Shown: piece after piece, positions 1 through 11,105 of the stretch
How the letters are laid out: each line of letters begins with the position of its first letter
Numbering within the stretch: the stretch's first letter is position 1
From: Lethocerus indicus
Taxonomy: Eukaryota > Arthropoda > Insecta > Hemiptera > Belostomatidae
Length of the DNA stretch: 64,000 nt
Assembly: GCA_019843655.1 (NCBI GenBank)
Contig: JACDQD010000003.1
Span: 35,710,461-35,774,460, forward strand
Direction: 5' to 3'
Program-made: the position numbers and the translations under genes
The notes under the pieces: model-generated
The model's input: the letters and a program-made list of their open reading frames with translations, nothing else
Told to the model about the DNA's origin: nothing
Database searches by the model: none

Positions 1-540
1 TCCCCGGCCAGTTCCCGATTCGGGGACGCCCGTGAAAAAGGATTGATTCGGACATAATTGAGGTGCGGGACAGGGGAGAACCGACGGAGCTTGAGCTCGT
101 TGTTGTTCCCGGCCATCCACTCTGAGTAGGAGGGTCCTGGAGGACCTTTCTGGAGTGTCCTCGGTGAGATGAAGAGGAATTGGTGTCAGGACGAGGCCAG
201 AAGAGAGACCTCGTCTCTGAGCCCGAGAAGCTGTCGAAAGATCGTTCGAGATTATTTTCGGGAAGGGTTTTTTTCCCCCCGTCCCTCCCGGGCGATCCCC
301 GGCCAGTTCCCGTTTTGGGGACGCCCGTGAAAAAGGATTGATTGGGACATAATTGAGGTGCGGAAGAGGGGAGAACCTACTGAGCTTGAACTTCTTGTTG
401 TTCCCGGCCATCCACTCTGAGTAGGAGGGTCCTGGAGGACCTTTCTGGAGTGTCAGAAGAAGAGAGACCTCGTCTCTGAGCCCGAGAAGCTGTCGAAAGA
501 TCATTTGAGATTATTTTCAGTAAGGGTTTTTTCCTCCCCA
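1..540. repeat. Tandem duplication, about 297-bp unit
   Basis: Copy 1 (1-296) and copy 2 (297 to about 540) share long near-identical stretches, for example ttgttcccggccatccactc in both. Copy 2 lacks about 40 bp that copy 1 has near 155-200. No coding potential is apparent. The left edge of the window truncates the array, so more copies may lie outside. Confidence 0.85.
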
Positions 541-624
541 AAGTTGGCCCCCAGGATGATCCTCCGCCTCCTACGATATTCCTACGGGACTTCGCAGTCT
601 CGGCAGAAGTCCCGGAAGATCTGT

Positions 625-1700
625 GTCCAGTGTATAAATTGGGTATAAATCTTTCTACTCCAACATACCCGTTTTGTGGTCTACCGACGGGTTGGAATAA
701 CGTAGATTACGCGCGTTTCTCGCCCGGTTGCCGATCGCCACCCTCAGTAGCGTCTACGAGGATTCAGTCAGTTTTGGCACGTCGGACGTGTTTTTCGGGC
801 ATTCCCATGCGGCGCTGTAGGTTCGTGATGTTTCTGTCTCCTCTCGCCGGTCTCTTCGTCTTCTGCTATAGACCGGTTTCGGCCGCCGCTCGCCACCTTC
901 AGTAGCGTGTACGTGTCAGTCAGTTTTGGCACGTCGGACGTGTTTTCGGGCATTCCACGCGGCGCAGTAGGTTCGTGATGTTTCTGTCTCCTCTCGCCGG
1001 TCTCTTCGTCTTCTATAGACCGGTTTCGGCCGCCGCTCGCCACCTTCAGTAGCGTGTACGTGTCAGTCAGTTTTGGCACGTCGGACGTGTTTTTCGGGCA
1101 TTCCCACGCGGCGCTGTAGGTTCGTGATGTTTCCGTCTCCTGTCTCGCCGGTCTCCTCGTCTTCTTCTATAGACCGGTTTCGGCCGCCGCTCGCCACCTT
1201 CAGTAGCGTGTACGTGTCAGTCAGTTTTGGCACGTCGGACGTGTTTTCCGGGCATTCCCATGCGGCGCTGTAGGTTCGTGATGTTTCTGTCTCCTCTCGC
1301 CGGTCTCTTCGTCTTCTTCTATAGACCGGTTTCGGCCGCCGCTCGCCACCTTCAGTAGCGTGTACGTGTCAGTCAGTTTTGGCACGTCGGACGTGTTTTT
1401 CGGGCATTCCCACGCGGCGCTGTAGGTTCGTGATGTTTCCGTCTCCTGTCTCGCCGGTCTCCTCGTCTTCTGCCGTAGACCGGTTTCGGCCGCCGCTCGC
1501 CACCTTCAGTAGCGGTGTCAGTCGCACTTTCGCCACTTTGTGGACGTTTCTCCTGTCGGCATCCTCCTTGTACTCTAGTGTCTGTCAGTTTGACAGTGAC
1601 TGACGCAGCGCTACTGAAGATGGCGAGCGGCGGCCGAAACCGGTCTACATGGCGGAAGGCCGAACCGGCGAGAGGAACAAGACAAGAGGTTCAGTTCGTG
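625..1700. mobile_element. Foldback MITE (family FB1) with tandemly amplified left arm
   Basis: The right arm at 1606-1655 (cgctactgaagatggcgagc, then ggccgaaaccggtcta) is the reverse complement of the arm ending 'ggcgagcg / cttcagtagcg'. The left arm is repeated about five times at a spacing of roughly 150-154 bp (starts near 766, 918, 1068, 1222, 1372), each unit carrying gttttggcacgtcggacgtg and ending ccaccttcagtagcg. The same arm sequence recurs across the whole window. The short reading frames here are products of this repeat, not genes. Confidence 0.8.
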
Positions 1701-2390
1701 TGAAGAAGAAATAGTAACTAAAGATTTTTTTTTAAAAAATCGAAAAAGAAACAGATTTATAGAACAGTATTCGTCTTCGGGGAGGGGGATGAAGATACGC
1801 ATAACGATGGAGAAAAGTACAAACCGAAAAAGTGCGAAAGATTAAAAGGAATTCAGGAAAAAGAAAGAAGGGAATATTTTTGAAGGAATAAATTACAAAA
1901 AAGCGTTTTAAATTATGAATCCTGGTTGTTATAATTTTCCAAAAGTGGTCCAACTCCACTTAAAAATTCAACACCCTCAGATACACTTGAGCGGTATGAT
2001 ACCAATTAGTATCCTGCGTGCGTATATATATTTTTTTTAAATACATCGAAAAGCAAACCCTTAAATATCTCTTGTCACCAGTGATTAGGTGGGGGTAAAG
2101 GGGTGCCGAAAAAAAAGATTTCTTATCCATTTCGTAAAAGATTTTTATTCTATATCGAACATTTTCGCCCTTCCTGTAAGTCCCGGATTGTCGCGTCATA
2201 TCTTGGAGCAGGTGGATACGGGTTTGGGGGCGGTTGCTGAAAAAAAAAATAAATAAATAAAAATAAAATCCATGGAATTTTATTCTTCGAACCTTCGAAA
2301 CTGAAGTGAGGACCCAATTTTGACCCGATCGTTAGGGGTTTTTTTTTGCTTTTTTGTACCCCTCTCTGTAGCAGTACTTCGGCCGATGAA
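1701..2390. other. AT-rich spacer with one copy of dispersed repeat D
   Basis: No gene is visible. About 1960-2075 matches a dispersed AT-rich repeat (core caccctcagatacactt, then a TA/T tract and aaacccttaaata) that recurs near 9430-9565, 10065-10150 and 31285-31385. The long T and A runs make all frames short. Confidence 0.6.
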
Positions 2391-2394
2391 CGGG

Positions 2395-3185
2395 GCCCAA
2401 CTGTACTACACAGAGGGTGGTCCAAAAAAATGTATCCACAGTTCAACAGTCCATAACTCGAAAACTAATTGACTTAGTTGTCTGCCATTTTCGGTGAAAG
2501 TGTAGCTTAAAGTCCAACTTGAAGATATATACAGCTGTAGGCGTTCGAAATGGTCACCGTTATTAACATCCACAGACAGAAACGATACCGCCCAACTGTA
2601 ACGTTTTCAGTTGGATATTCGTACGATGGATTCTCCAAGTTCATCCAATGTTCTCCGGCTTTTGGCGTCGATAAACGACGTCCTTTAGCGTCCCCCCCCC
2701 ACACAGGCAAAAGTCCAGAGGTGTTAAGTCTGGGACTTTTAAACAGTGGATACCATTTTTTTTGTACCCCTCTCTGTAGCAGTACTTTGGCCGATGAACG
2801 GGGCCCAACTGTACTACACAGAGGGTGGTCCAAAAAAATGTATCCACAGTTCAACAGTCCATAACTCGAAAACTAATTGACTTAGTTGTCTGCCATTTTC
2901 GGTGAAAGTGTAGCTTAAAGTCCAACTTGAAGATATATACAGCTGTAGGCGTTCGAAACGGTCACCGTTATTAACGTCCCGCAAGCGGAAACGGTGCCGC
3001 CCAACTGCAACGTTTTCAGTTGGATATTCGTACGATGGATTCTCCAAGTTCGTCCAATGTTCTCCGGCTTTTGGCGTCGATAAACGACGTCCTTTAGCGT
3101 TCCCCCCACACAGGTAAAAGTCCAGAGTAGTTAAGTCTGGGACTTTTAAACAGTGGATACCATTTTTTTTTGGACCCCTCCGTAT
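2395..3185 (-). mobile_element. Two tandem remnants of a mariner/Tc1-like transposon (family MLE-A)
   Basis: Two head-to-tail copies (about 2395-2770 and 2815-3185) carry the end sequence gtggtccaaaaaaatgtatc. On the minus strand they encode a broken piece of a Tc1/mariner-type transposase catalytic region: VPDLTPLDF and TLKDVVYRRQKP lie in different frames. This stretch normally carries the third acidic residue of the DDE/D triad. Frameshifts and missing N-terminal parts show a dead element. Confidence 0.75.
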
Positions 3186-3205
3186 TGTATACCCGTAAGA
3201 TTGTT

Positions 3206-3227
3206 AAAAATCTCTCTCTCTCTCTCT
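3206..3227. repeat. (CT)n microsatellite
   Basis: A short run of CT dinucleotides lies just downstream (in gene orientation) of the SP1 stop codon. No AATAAA-type poly(A) signal was evident next to it. Confidence 0.8.
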
Positions 3228-3231
3228 CCCT

Positions 3232-3393
3232 TTAACCTTTTATCGTCTGCTGCACCCAGGGGAGGAAATGGGACACAAGGGTGTTGACGCCCGGGAAGGT
3301 GGTGGCGCATCCAGTCCCGTAGGAGACGACTCCGACCAGTGTGTACCTGTTGGTCTCGGGGTCCAGCCAGGTGAGCGGTCCGCCGGAATCACC
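3232..3393 (-). CDS. SP1 exon 5: catalytic Ser and C-terminus
   Basis: Acceptor ctccag/ggtgat (phase 0). It encodes GDSGGPLTWLDPETNRY, SYGTGCATTFPGVN and the amphipathic C-terminal helix ending WVQQTIKG, then TAA at 3232-3234. This is the normal end of an S1 protease. Confidence 0.88.
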   Translation of the reverse strand, partial: GDSGGPLTWLDPETNRYTLVGVVSYGTGCATTFPGVNTLVSHFLPWVQQTIKG

Positions 3394-6300
3394 CTGGAGA
3401 AAACGGAAAATTTCAGTCATCAGTGGGTGGAGGGGGCCCTAATGTATTATTTAATGTATCGACAATACCTGACAGGAGTCCCTGTCGGTACGGTACGTGC
3501 ACAGCTGGGTCCTCGTGTCCAGCGGTATCGTCCTCGTCGGATAATTGACGCTGCAGTATTTCAGATCGATCACCTTCAGGTTGACCTTCATCAGGACGTT
3601 GGAATCGCCGTAGAATTTCGTGTCGCCCCAACCTGGAAATAAAAAAAAAAAGAAAAAAGAAAAAGCGTCGTCATCGGAATTGAGTATTATCGGTGTCGGT
3701 TGTACATATTTTTTTAGGTACGAGGAGCCAGCCGGAGGACGTCCTTTCGTAGGTCGGCAAAATCCCCCAATTACTCAGTTGCCAACCCCAATATACAATA
3801 TATATATATGTACGCCTAATGATTAGGTATAACCTACCTGTGACCTTGACCATCTGACCGACGAGATCGGGCAACCTGTTCGGCAGGCAGATAGGGCCGA
3901 CGGCGTCGTTGAAGACGATACCGTCCTTCAGGACGACGACCGCTATGTCGTTCAGCAGCGTCCTCCGGGTCCACCCGGGTGGACGACGATGTTCGCCACC
4001 GAGTGCATCGTCGTGTACTTCGATTCGCCTCCTGGGGACACGAGAGTAAAAAAAAAAAATTGAAATTTTGAATGACTGGGAGGGGATGTCTCAAGAAGAA
4101 GAAAAATGGAAATGGAAGTGGAAGAAGAAGAAGAAGAAGAAGGAGACGTATGGAGGAGGGCGAAACGTTCAAAAGTTCAAAAGGGGGGAAAAATAATTAC
4201 TGTGTCTCCAACTTCACCCTGCACTATATGCAGAACTTGAAAGTCCGTACAGTCGGCGTTCGCATCCCCTAATTAAGGTCCCGAAATCAATCAACGTCGA
4301 TATTTTGAATTTGCCACCGCGTTCTTGCAGCGAAGTTGAGGCGACCGTATTATTAAAAAAAAAAAGCCCCATTCGACAGCCGATAGTTCAATTGGGGGGG
4401 GGGGGGGGTACAGTGATGGGGCACGTTGCACGTGCGTGATTTTGCTGATTTTTCGAAAGAAAATCGTTTCCAGCCCGTTTTCACCCCGGCTGTTATCATG
4501 ACTCCATTTCTACCGACCCTAAACTATCGGCTGTCGAATTGGGGGTGGTTTTTTTGTTTTTTTCAATACTAAAACCCTATATTTTGTAGCCGGTTGTGGC
4601 CGCCAAACTATCACATTAATTTTGAAATATTTTCCAGAATGAAAACTCGTTGTTCTACCGTGTAACGCCCCCCATTTTTACTGACCAAAACTGTCCGTTT
4701 TTTACTAAAACCCTACATTTTGTAGCCGGTTGTGGCCGCCGAAACTTTCACATTAATTTTGAAATATTTTCCAGGAATGAAAACTCGTTGTTCTACCGTG
4801 TAACGCCCCCCATTTTTACTGACCAAAAACTGTCGGCTGTAGGATTTTTTTTTGTTTTTAATACTAAAACCCTATATTTTGTAGCCGGTTGTGGCCGCCA
4901 AAACTTTCACATTAATTTTGAAATATTTTCCAAGAATGAAAACTCGTTGTTCTACCGTGTAACGCCCCCATTTTACTGACCAAAAACTGTCGGCTGTAGG
5001 ATTTTTTTTTTTTGTTTTTTCAATACTAAAACCCTATATTTTGTAGCCGGTTGTGGCCGCGAAACTTTCACATTAATTTTGAAATATTTTCCAAGAATGA
5101 AAACTCGTTGTTCTACCGTGTAACGCCCCCATTTTACTGACCAAAAACTGTCGGCTGTAGGATTGTTTTGTTTTTTCAATACTAAAACCCTATATTTTGT
5201 AGCCGGTTGTGGCCGCCGAAACTTTCACACGTTATTTTTGAAATATTTTCCAAGAATGAAAACTCGTTGTTCTACCGTGTAACGCCCCCATTTTACTGAC
5301 CAAAAACTGTCGGCTGTAGGATTTTTTTTTTTTGGCAAATTCAAATCTGGCCTCAATTTTCGGACGCCCCCCCCCTATGAACCCGCTCCGATTTTAATAA
5401 ATTTTAATAAAAAAAAAAAAAATTTTCCCGTCCAACAAGAAGAACATGAGGAACAGGAGGAACAGGAGAGAGAACTCGTCCTTGGTCCTACTTACTCTTG
5501 GAGATGTCGTGTTCGCCGGCCATAACGCCCAGATCGGCGTAATTGTCCTCCTCGTCCATGCAATGGGCGGCGGTCAGTACGTGATATCGGGTGACAATTG
5601 TCCCTCCGCAGAAGACTCCGATTAGTTGGCCCTTGTCCTTCGGATCTGTATAGCCGATGGCGACCATATTGACGAATTGGTTGACGCCGGCCTCCCTACC
5701 GCCAACAATCCTACCACCGGCCTGCGTACAGTTTTCCGACAGATATATAATAGAATGTATCCGGCGTACCAACCAACTGTCTTCAGTCGGTCACGATAAT
5801 ATAGAGGGCGCGGAAAGTGGTTATAGAACAATAAGATTCTGTGGGGGTGAACCAAAATTGTGGGCCCGATTTTGAATTTAGGGTTGACGGTTTGTGGGAA
5901 TCTTGCGTCAATTTTAGGAAACCCCACTCCCTCCCCACCCCGTTATTCCCGATTTTGAGCCGAAAAGGGTATAGAACGACGGGGGTCTTCAGTAGCGCTG
6001 TTTGTCAATCACTGCAGTCAGGAGGATGCCAAGAAAAACGTCCCTAACTGGCGGAGTCTAACGCCGTCTACTGAAGATGGCGAAAGACCGAACCTCCTAC
6101 GCGGGGCCGGGAAATCGACCGATACAGAAGGCGATAAAGGGTATATATATATGATTATTAGTTCGGCCGTTCGCCATCTTCAGTACCGCGCTGGACTCGC
6201 GGCCCGAACAATTATCTATTTGTCGGTCCTCGAGCGGTCGGAACAACGTGGACGCGCCGGTTCGGTCTTCAGCCGGACCGTTGTTGAAGGCGGCCGTTCG

Positions 6301-7416
6301 CCGTCTTCAGTAGCGCTGTGTGTCGGCCACTTTCGGCAGTCCGGTTATTTCGCGCGGGGCTGTCACTGCGACGCGGTGCAGTGAGGAGGACGCCAAGAGA
6401 AACGTCCAAAGTGGCGTAGTCTAACGCGTTCTACTGAAGATGGCGAACGGCCGAAACCCCAGTCTGGCGAAAGACGGGGCGGTACGTGGCGGGAAATCAA
6501 CCGGGAGTCAACATCAAAGTCGCCGCCTACTTGGGCTGATTACAGAAGACGATCAAAGGGTAATATATAATTATTAATTCGGCCGTTCGCCATCTTCAGT
6601 AGAACGCGTTAGACTCCCGCACTTTGGACGTTTTTCTTGGCATCCTCCTCACTGCAGTGCGTCACCGTTTTCACTTCAATTCCGACCAGTGCGAACTCTG
6701 CGGAGTGCCGAAAGTGGCTGACACACAGTGCTACTGAAGACGGCGGATGGCCGCGAAACAAACGGTCCTGCTGAAGACCGAACCGGCATCTACGGTATTC
6801 CAACCGCTCGAGGACCGAAAACGGATGATAATTGTTTGGGCCGCGAGTCCACCGCGGTACTGAAGATGGCGAACGGCCGAACTAATAATCGTATATATTA
6901 CCCTTTATCGCCCCTTCTGTATCCGGCCCAAGTGGGCGGCGACGTTGGTGTTGATGACTACCGGTTGATTTCCCGCGTAGGAGGTTCGGTCTTTCGCCAT
7001 CTTCAGTAGACGGCGTTAGACTCCGCCACTTGGGGACGTTTTTCTTGGCCGCCTCCGTTTCACTTGAATTCCGACCAGTGCGAACTCTCGAACAGTGCCG
7101 AAAGTGGCCGACACACGGCGCTACTGAAGACGGCGAGCGGCCGAAACCCCGTTCTATATATACCTTTTTCGGCTGAAAATCGGTAATAACCTTATATATG
7201 TATATATATATATATATACGGGATGTTCCTCACCTTGTAGGTCCATCCGCAGCTGCAGTTGGTGTCCCTTGGTCCGCGGAACTGTCCGTACTCATCGGAA
7301 TCGGCGTCGGGCGATTCCCTGACCGGTATGTAGGAGAAATCGTACGGCCGCGGTACGCCACGGCAGAGTACGGCCAGGTACAGGAACAGGCCGAAGGCCA
7401 AACTCGACTTCATCAT
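3232..7416 (-). CDS. SP1: secreted trypsin-like serine protease, five coding exons
   Basis: Predicted coding exons (minus strand, 5' to 3'): 7234-7416, 5496-5721, 3838-4031, 3469-3632, 3232-3393, with intron phases 0, 1, 1, 0. The product starts MMKSSLAFGLFLYLAVLC (signal peptide), then a short acidic light chain ending NCSCGWTYK, then the activation site GGR/IVGG. The S1 fold follows, with catalytic His in LTAAHC, Asp in LNDIAVV and Ser in GDSGGP. The residue six before the catalytic Ser is Asp (RDSCQGDSGG), which predicts trypsin specificity for Arg/Lys. The light-chain Cys probably pairs with the protease domain. It should be a secreted digestive, salivary or venom-type enzyme; the sequence does not say which. 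A one-base loss near 3975 breaks exon 3, with conserved sequence continuing in the other frame, so an assembly error is likelier than a pseudogene. Paralogue SP2 lies upstream in the same orientation. Confidence 0.85.
3469..3632 (-). CDS. SP1 exon 4
   Basis: Acceptor ttccag/gttggg (phase 1), donor tgtcag/gtattg (phase 0). It encodes GWGDTKFYGDSNV, then VNLKVIDLKYC and LCTYRTDRDSCQ. The Asp of RDSCQ is the trypsin specificity residue at the base of the S1 pocket. Confidence 0.85.
3690..3805. mobile_element. Small mariner-type MITE fragment (family MLE-B) in SP1 intron 3
   Basis: The end ccaattactcagttgccaac followed by cccaatata matches the right end of the MLE-B elements found at 7515-7865, 26790-27085, 47624-47795 and 49366-49664. 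The left end (near tcggttgtacatattttt) is only partly recognisable. Confidence 0.5.
3838..4031 (-). CDS. SP1 exon 3: catalytic Asp, contains a frameshift
   Basis: Acceptor ccccag/gaggcg and donor cacag/gtaggt, both phase 1. It reads GESKYTTMHSVANIVVHPG, then one base is missing near 3975, after which the frame resumes WTRRTLLNDIAVVVLKDG and ends LVGQMVKVTG. SP2 has HPGWNPKN at the same place, which fixes the break between G and W. The catalytic Asp is in NDIA. Confidence 0.8.
4360..5400. repeat. Five tandem copies of a 135-160-bp unit (family E) in SP1 intron 2
   Basis: The core ttttgtagccggttgtggcc recurs at about 4582, 4717, 4877, 5038 and 5194, each followed by gaaatattttcca and a tract ending ctgtcggctgtagg plus T-run. 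The T-run length changes the unit size. Flanks at 4360-4560 and 5335-5400 hold partial units. Single divergent copies lie near 18110-18280 and 38380-38600, so this is a dispersed repeat that was amplified here. Confidence 0.85.
5496..5721 (-). CDS. SP1 exon 2: activation site and catalytic His
   Basis: Acceptor tacgcag/gcc (phase 0), donor aaga/gtaagt (phase 1). It encodes AGGRIVGGREAGVNQF, a CGGTIV core and LTAAHC with the catalytic histidine, ending GEHDISK. The frame is open throughout. Confidence 0.85.
5975..7155. mobile_element. Cluster of FB1 foldback MITEs with captured protease 3' end, in SP1 intron 1
   Basis: At least six FB1 arms (tcgccatcttcagtagcg or its complement) occur in alternating orientation between 5990 and 7145. 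Three copies contain a fragment homologous to the last exon of SP2: 6110-6150 (plus), 6490-6560 (plus) and 6900-6985 (minus), recognised by gatacagaaggcgataaagg. The intron also contains direct duplicates of tttcttggcatcctc-type internal sequence. Confidence 0.8.
7234..7416 (-). CDS. SP1 exon 1: signal peptide and light chain
   Basis: The start is one of two adjacent ATGs (7414-7416 or 7411-7413). A longer frame runs upstream to 7455, but SP2 also begins directly at its signal peptide, so the internal Met is preferred. The exon encodes a hydrophobic leader, an acidic segment with EYGQFRGP, and the NCSCGWTYK light-chain end. The donor is aag/gtgagg (phase 0). A possible acceptor (ccctacag) just before the ATG suggests a 5'UTR intron as in SP2. 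Confidence 0.8.
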
Positions 7417-7514
7417 CTTCCTGTAGGGCCTGTAGGGTACCAAGAATCGGTACATCGGTTTGGGGGTTCCTCACCCCCCACCCCCCAACCCCAACCCCCA
7501 CCGCCGGTTGAAAA

Positions 7515-7865
7515 TTATCGGGGTCGGCAACTAAATAATTGCGTATTTCACCCCGACAACAAGTGTCGTTGTATATATTTGTCAATTGCTTCAACATATT
7601 TGCACAGATAAGCCGTATATAACATACATTCGGCTCAATGTCCCTTCAACGACGGCCCTTATTCGGGGGCGTCCGATGAGCGCGCTCAATCGATCGTCTC
7701 TCAATGGAAAATACATAAACGGAAGATACATAAACCGAATGTATATTATTCGCGCCCATTCGAAACAATCTACGGCTTAAATCTGTGTAAAAAAAAAAAA
7801 TATGTATAACGCCCGGTTGTCCGCCAAATCCCCCAATTACTTAGTTGCCGACCCCGATATTACAA
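7515..7865. mobile_element. Internally deleted mariner-like element (MLE-B) upstream of SP1
   Basis: The ends are inverted: atcggggtcggcaactaaat at the left and cccccaattacttagttgcc ...gaccccgatat at the right. The middle (7620-7770) keeps remnants of the mariner N-terminal helix-turn-helix region on the minus strand, matching the piece at 53240-53340. It sits about 100 bp upstream of the SP1 start codon, so it may lie in or beside its promoter. Confidence 0.65.
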
Positions 7866-7934
7866 GCGCAACATAAAATGTTGCGTTTTGTACCGAAAAA
7901 ATCTCCCTACATTTGAAAATTTGTCCCGACAATA

Positions 7935-7936
<2 letters not shown>

Positions 7937-7999
<63 letters not shown>

Positions 8000-8121
8000 T
8001 TATTGGTGAAATCCGCAACGATTTATTTAGTTACCCATCACTTGTTGATTACACTTGTCGATAACCGTAACCGAAATTGTGCACCAAAACAAGTGTATTC
8101 AGAGTCTCAATACTCGTTTAT

Positions 8122-8180
<59 letters not shown>
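7937..8180. repeat. Two (TA)n microsatellites
   Basis: TA dinucleotide runs at about 7937-7994 and 8129-8180 flank 130 bp of unique AT-rich sequence. The reading frame crossing them is TA-repeat translation (YIYI) and not a gene. Confidence 0.9.
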
Positions 8181-8182
<2 letters not shown>

Positions 8183-10840
8183 TGTCACAAAATTAACGCC
8201 AGATTGAAGAAAAAATATTCAAAAAAAAATTTCATTCCGATAAGTTTAGGGCACAGTACTACAGTAATAACGGAGCACGTTACACGTCGGCAACAACGCG
8301 TTTTCGTCGTTTTTGGCGATATTTCGGTCGGTATAACGTTCGGAAGTTCGTCGGCCCGAATTCCAATTCACAAATCTCAATTATTGAATTCGAACGAAAA
8401 TTTTTCATATCCCCATTTGGAATTCCGTTAAACGAGACCGATAAAAAAATTCTAAATTGAAATATAGCGTAATATAAAAATATTTTGTTAATTTATTCGA
8501 AAGCGCGGATTCGTTGAATACGGTTGAGACCAGAAATATAAGGCGCATATAAGGAATTTTTTTTTTTCCCCAATAAATATAATAATATATAAATATAATA
8601 ATAAATATAATAATATAATAGATGTGCCGTTTTCAGTTTCTCTCTACTGCTTGGCCCGTTTTTCAAGTGTTTCAAGTGGCTCAGTAAAGTGCGGTGAAAG
8701 AAGTGCAGAGTGAATTTTTTTTTTTTTTTTTTTTAATACTTAACATCCCCTATTAGCCTATAAATTTCGACCGAATATTTCGTCTGATGACGAATCTCAT
8801 TCTAAAGATAATGAGACGGTAATAAAAAATGTAGGTTTATAAATAAAACAATTTGAGATTTTACCTCGAGAACACGTTCTGGGGTGAGTGGCGGGGTGAG
8901 TGGAGGGGGGCTCAGGAAATCCTCTTCTGACGAAGTTGTGGAGGACGTCCGAACGGCGACGGACTTTTTATATACCGGGTTTTTTTTTTTTTTTCTTTCT
9001 AATTATACAATCGGCCCGATAATTAGGGATGAAATTATGTTTGCCATTAGACGATTGTTGGACCAATTGTGTCTAATTGGAAAATTCCCGATTTAGAATA
9101 CGTCGCCACGTGGCGTACGGACGGCGTAACCGGGCCGTAATAAACCGGGCTGAAAATAAAATTTCAGTTGAATAAAGTTCAATTTTACAGCCTCGTGAAA
9201 AAAGAAAAAAAAAATTTTTTTTCCGGCTCGTAAAAAAAATACACTTTGGAACGTTGTCTGGGCAAAAAAATACAAAAAAAAACACCTAACTTAATCGAAA
9301 TATTTCGGAAAGGAACTCGAAAGAAAGTGATAATTATAGCAGTGATTCGGAAGAAAATTGGTTTGTTAATTTTTGAAAGTGGGGCCCCCCAACTCCGATA
9401 ATTATTCCATTAATAATTGCTATTTTAATTGGAACTAATAAAAATTTAACACCCTCGGATAACACTTAAAGAGGGGGCGGTACGACACATCAGTATCCTA
9501 TACGTATTTTTTTTTCAATTTTTTTTTTGAATTCGTTGAAACTCAAACCCTTAAATTATATCTAATTTACCGTCCGCTCCCCCCCAAATATTATTGCGAA
9601 ATTATTGAAAACTGTCGGAAAGGTAAATAATTTTATTTATTGTAAAATGATTTTTAAAAGAGTGTTTAAATTCCGACGGGAAAATTTTGTGAAAATTGGC
9701 TGAAAATCTGTTTCGGTCTGAAATGGACTGAAAAAAAGTTTTGGAAAATATTTTATCGGACACCAAAGTGTAATAAAAAAAAATATCGGACAAATTACAG
9801 TAAAATTCGTGGACATAATAGACCTATTATACGATATATAATATAATCGTACATCCCTTTAAAAATTTATGCTTCTAATTTTGTACGTTATGCAGTTAAA
9901 AAAATGCTTTTTTAAAGCATCATAAATTGTGTGTCGGACGGACTTCAAATTTTATAAAATAATAAAAGTTAATTTTTTTAAAATGGGGCCCCAACTCAAT
10001 TCTTGATAAGAAAACGAATATTATTCGGTTAATAATTTTGCCCCCTATTTTAATGGGAACTAATAAATTCAACCCCCTCAGATACACTTTTAAGCCGAGT
10101 ATGATACATCCTGTAGGTATATATATATTTTTTTTAATTACTCGGTACTTCGGTTTTTTTTTCCACACGGAAAAAAGCTATATTTTATTCTGCAATAAAA
10201 TAATTTTTATAGCCTACAATCAAGTGTAAATTGTGAAAGTGGTCGAAGCCGATTCAAACTTTAAAAATTACAAGATTTTCGGGGGGGGGGGGGGGGGGGT
10301 ACGAAATTCACACAAAATTTCGTAGTCAACTTCCATTGATCGAGACTGATGAAATTCTATTTTTTCAAATGTCGCCTAATATAAAAATATTTGTTAATTT
10401 ATTCGTTAAATATCTCGAAACTGGAACTGTTTACGACTCGGGAAAACTTTCACAATTATTGGCACAAATATCGATACAACGACTTTTTTTTTCTTCTGAG
10501 CTTTCGCGTTTTTATTTCCAATTCTCCGATTATTATATTTCGAGACTGAAAAAAATTATAGCTGCAGCGTAAAATACAAAAACGATAGATTTTTTCTCGA
10601 GTCTTGAGGAGGGGTTTAAATAAACCTTAATTTGTGCCCATAACTATTGTACAAATTGTACAATAAACGGAAGTTTGTGGGGTGGGTTAAGGGGTTCAAA
10701 ACTGATAAGGTCTAAGATAAGAAAATCTAAATTATGTATTTCGGGGAAAATGTATTTTTAGCTCGGTTTTACGAGACCGGTTTCGGTTTAATGGGCGAAG
10801 CAACAGGTCTACAATGAACTTAGCCCCCGTTATGTTTTAT
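8181..10840. other. Gene-free AT-rich spacer with two repeat D copies
   Basis: No coding region is supported. About 9360-9565 and 9935-10150 are copies of repeat D (ggggcccc...aactc, aataattgc, ttaacaccctc/ttcaaccccctc, gatacactt). A poly-G run lies at about 10280-10300. The rest is AT-rich sequence with long T runs. Confidence 0.6.
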
Positions 10841-10844
10841 GCAT

Positions 10845-11105
10845 TGAACGTTTTGCGGCCGTTCGCCGTCTTCAGTACGGCCGTAGAAGAAGGCGGAGGA
10901 GGAGCAACAACGCGGAATCGGTTCGACCTTTCGCCGGACCGCGGTTTCCGCCGCGGCCGCTCGCCGTCTTCAGTAGCGCCGCGTCGGCACTTCGAAGTGC
11001 TACTGAAGACGGCGAGCGGCCGACGAAACCGGCCGAAAGACGAGACGGTAATCCCCACAAACCTCTAGGGTCTATTCCAAACCCATAGAAGGCCACAAAA
11101 CGGGT
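10845..11105. mobile_element. FB1 foldback MITE
   Basis: The arm gcggccgttcgccgtcttca near 10857 and a second arm ctcgccgtcttcagtagcgc near 10963 face the inverted arm gctactgaagacggcgagcg near 10999. The inner arms flank a tight loop (gcgtcggcacttcgaagtgc), giving a near-perfect hairpin. The 3' flank agrees with the outer part of other FB1 copies (accaca/ccacaaaacgggta). Confidence 0.8.
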
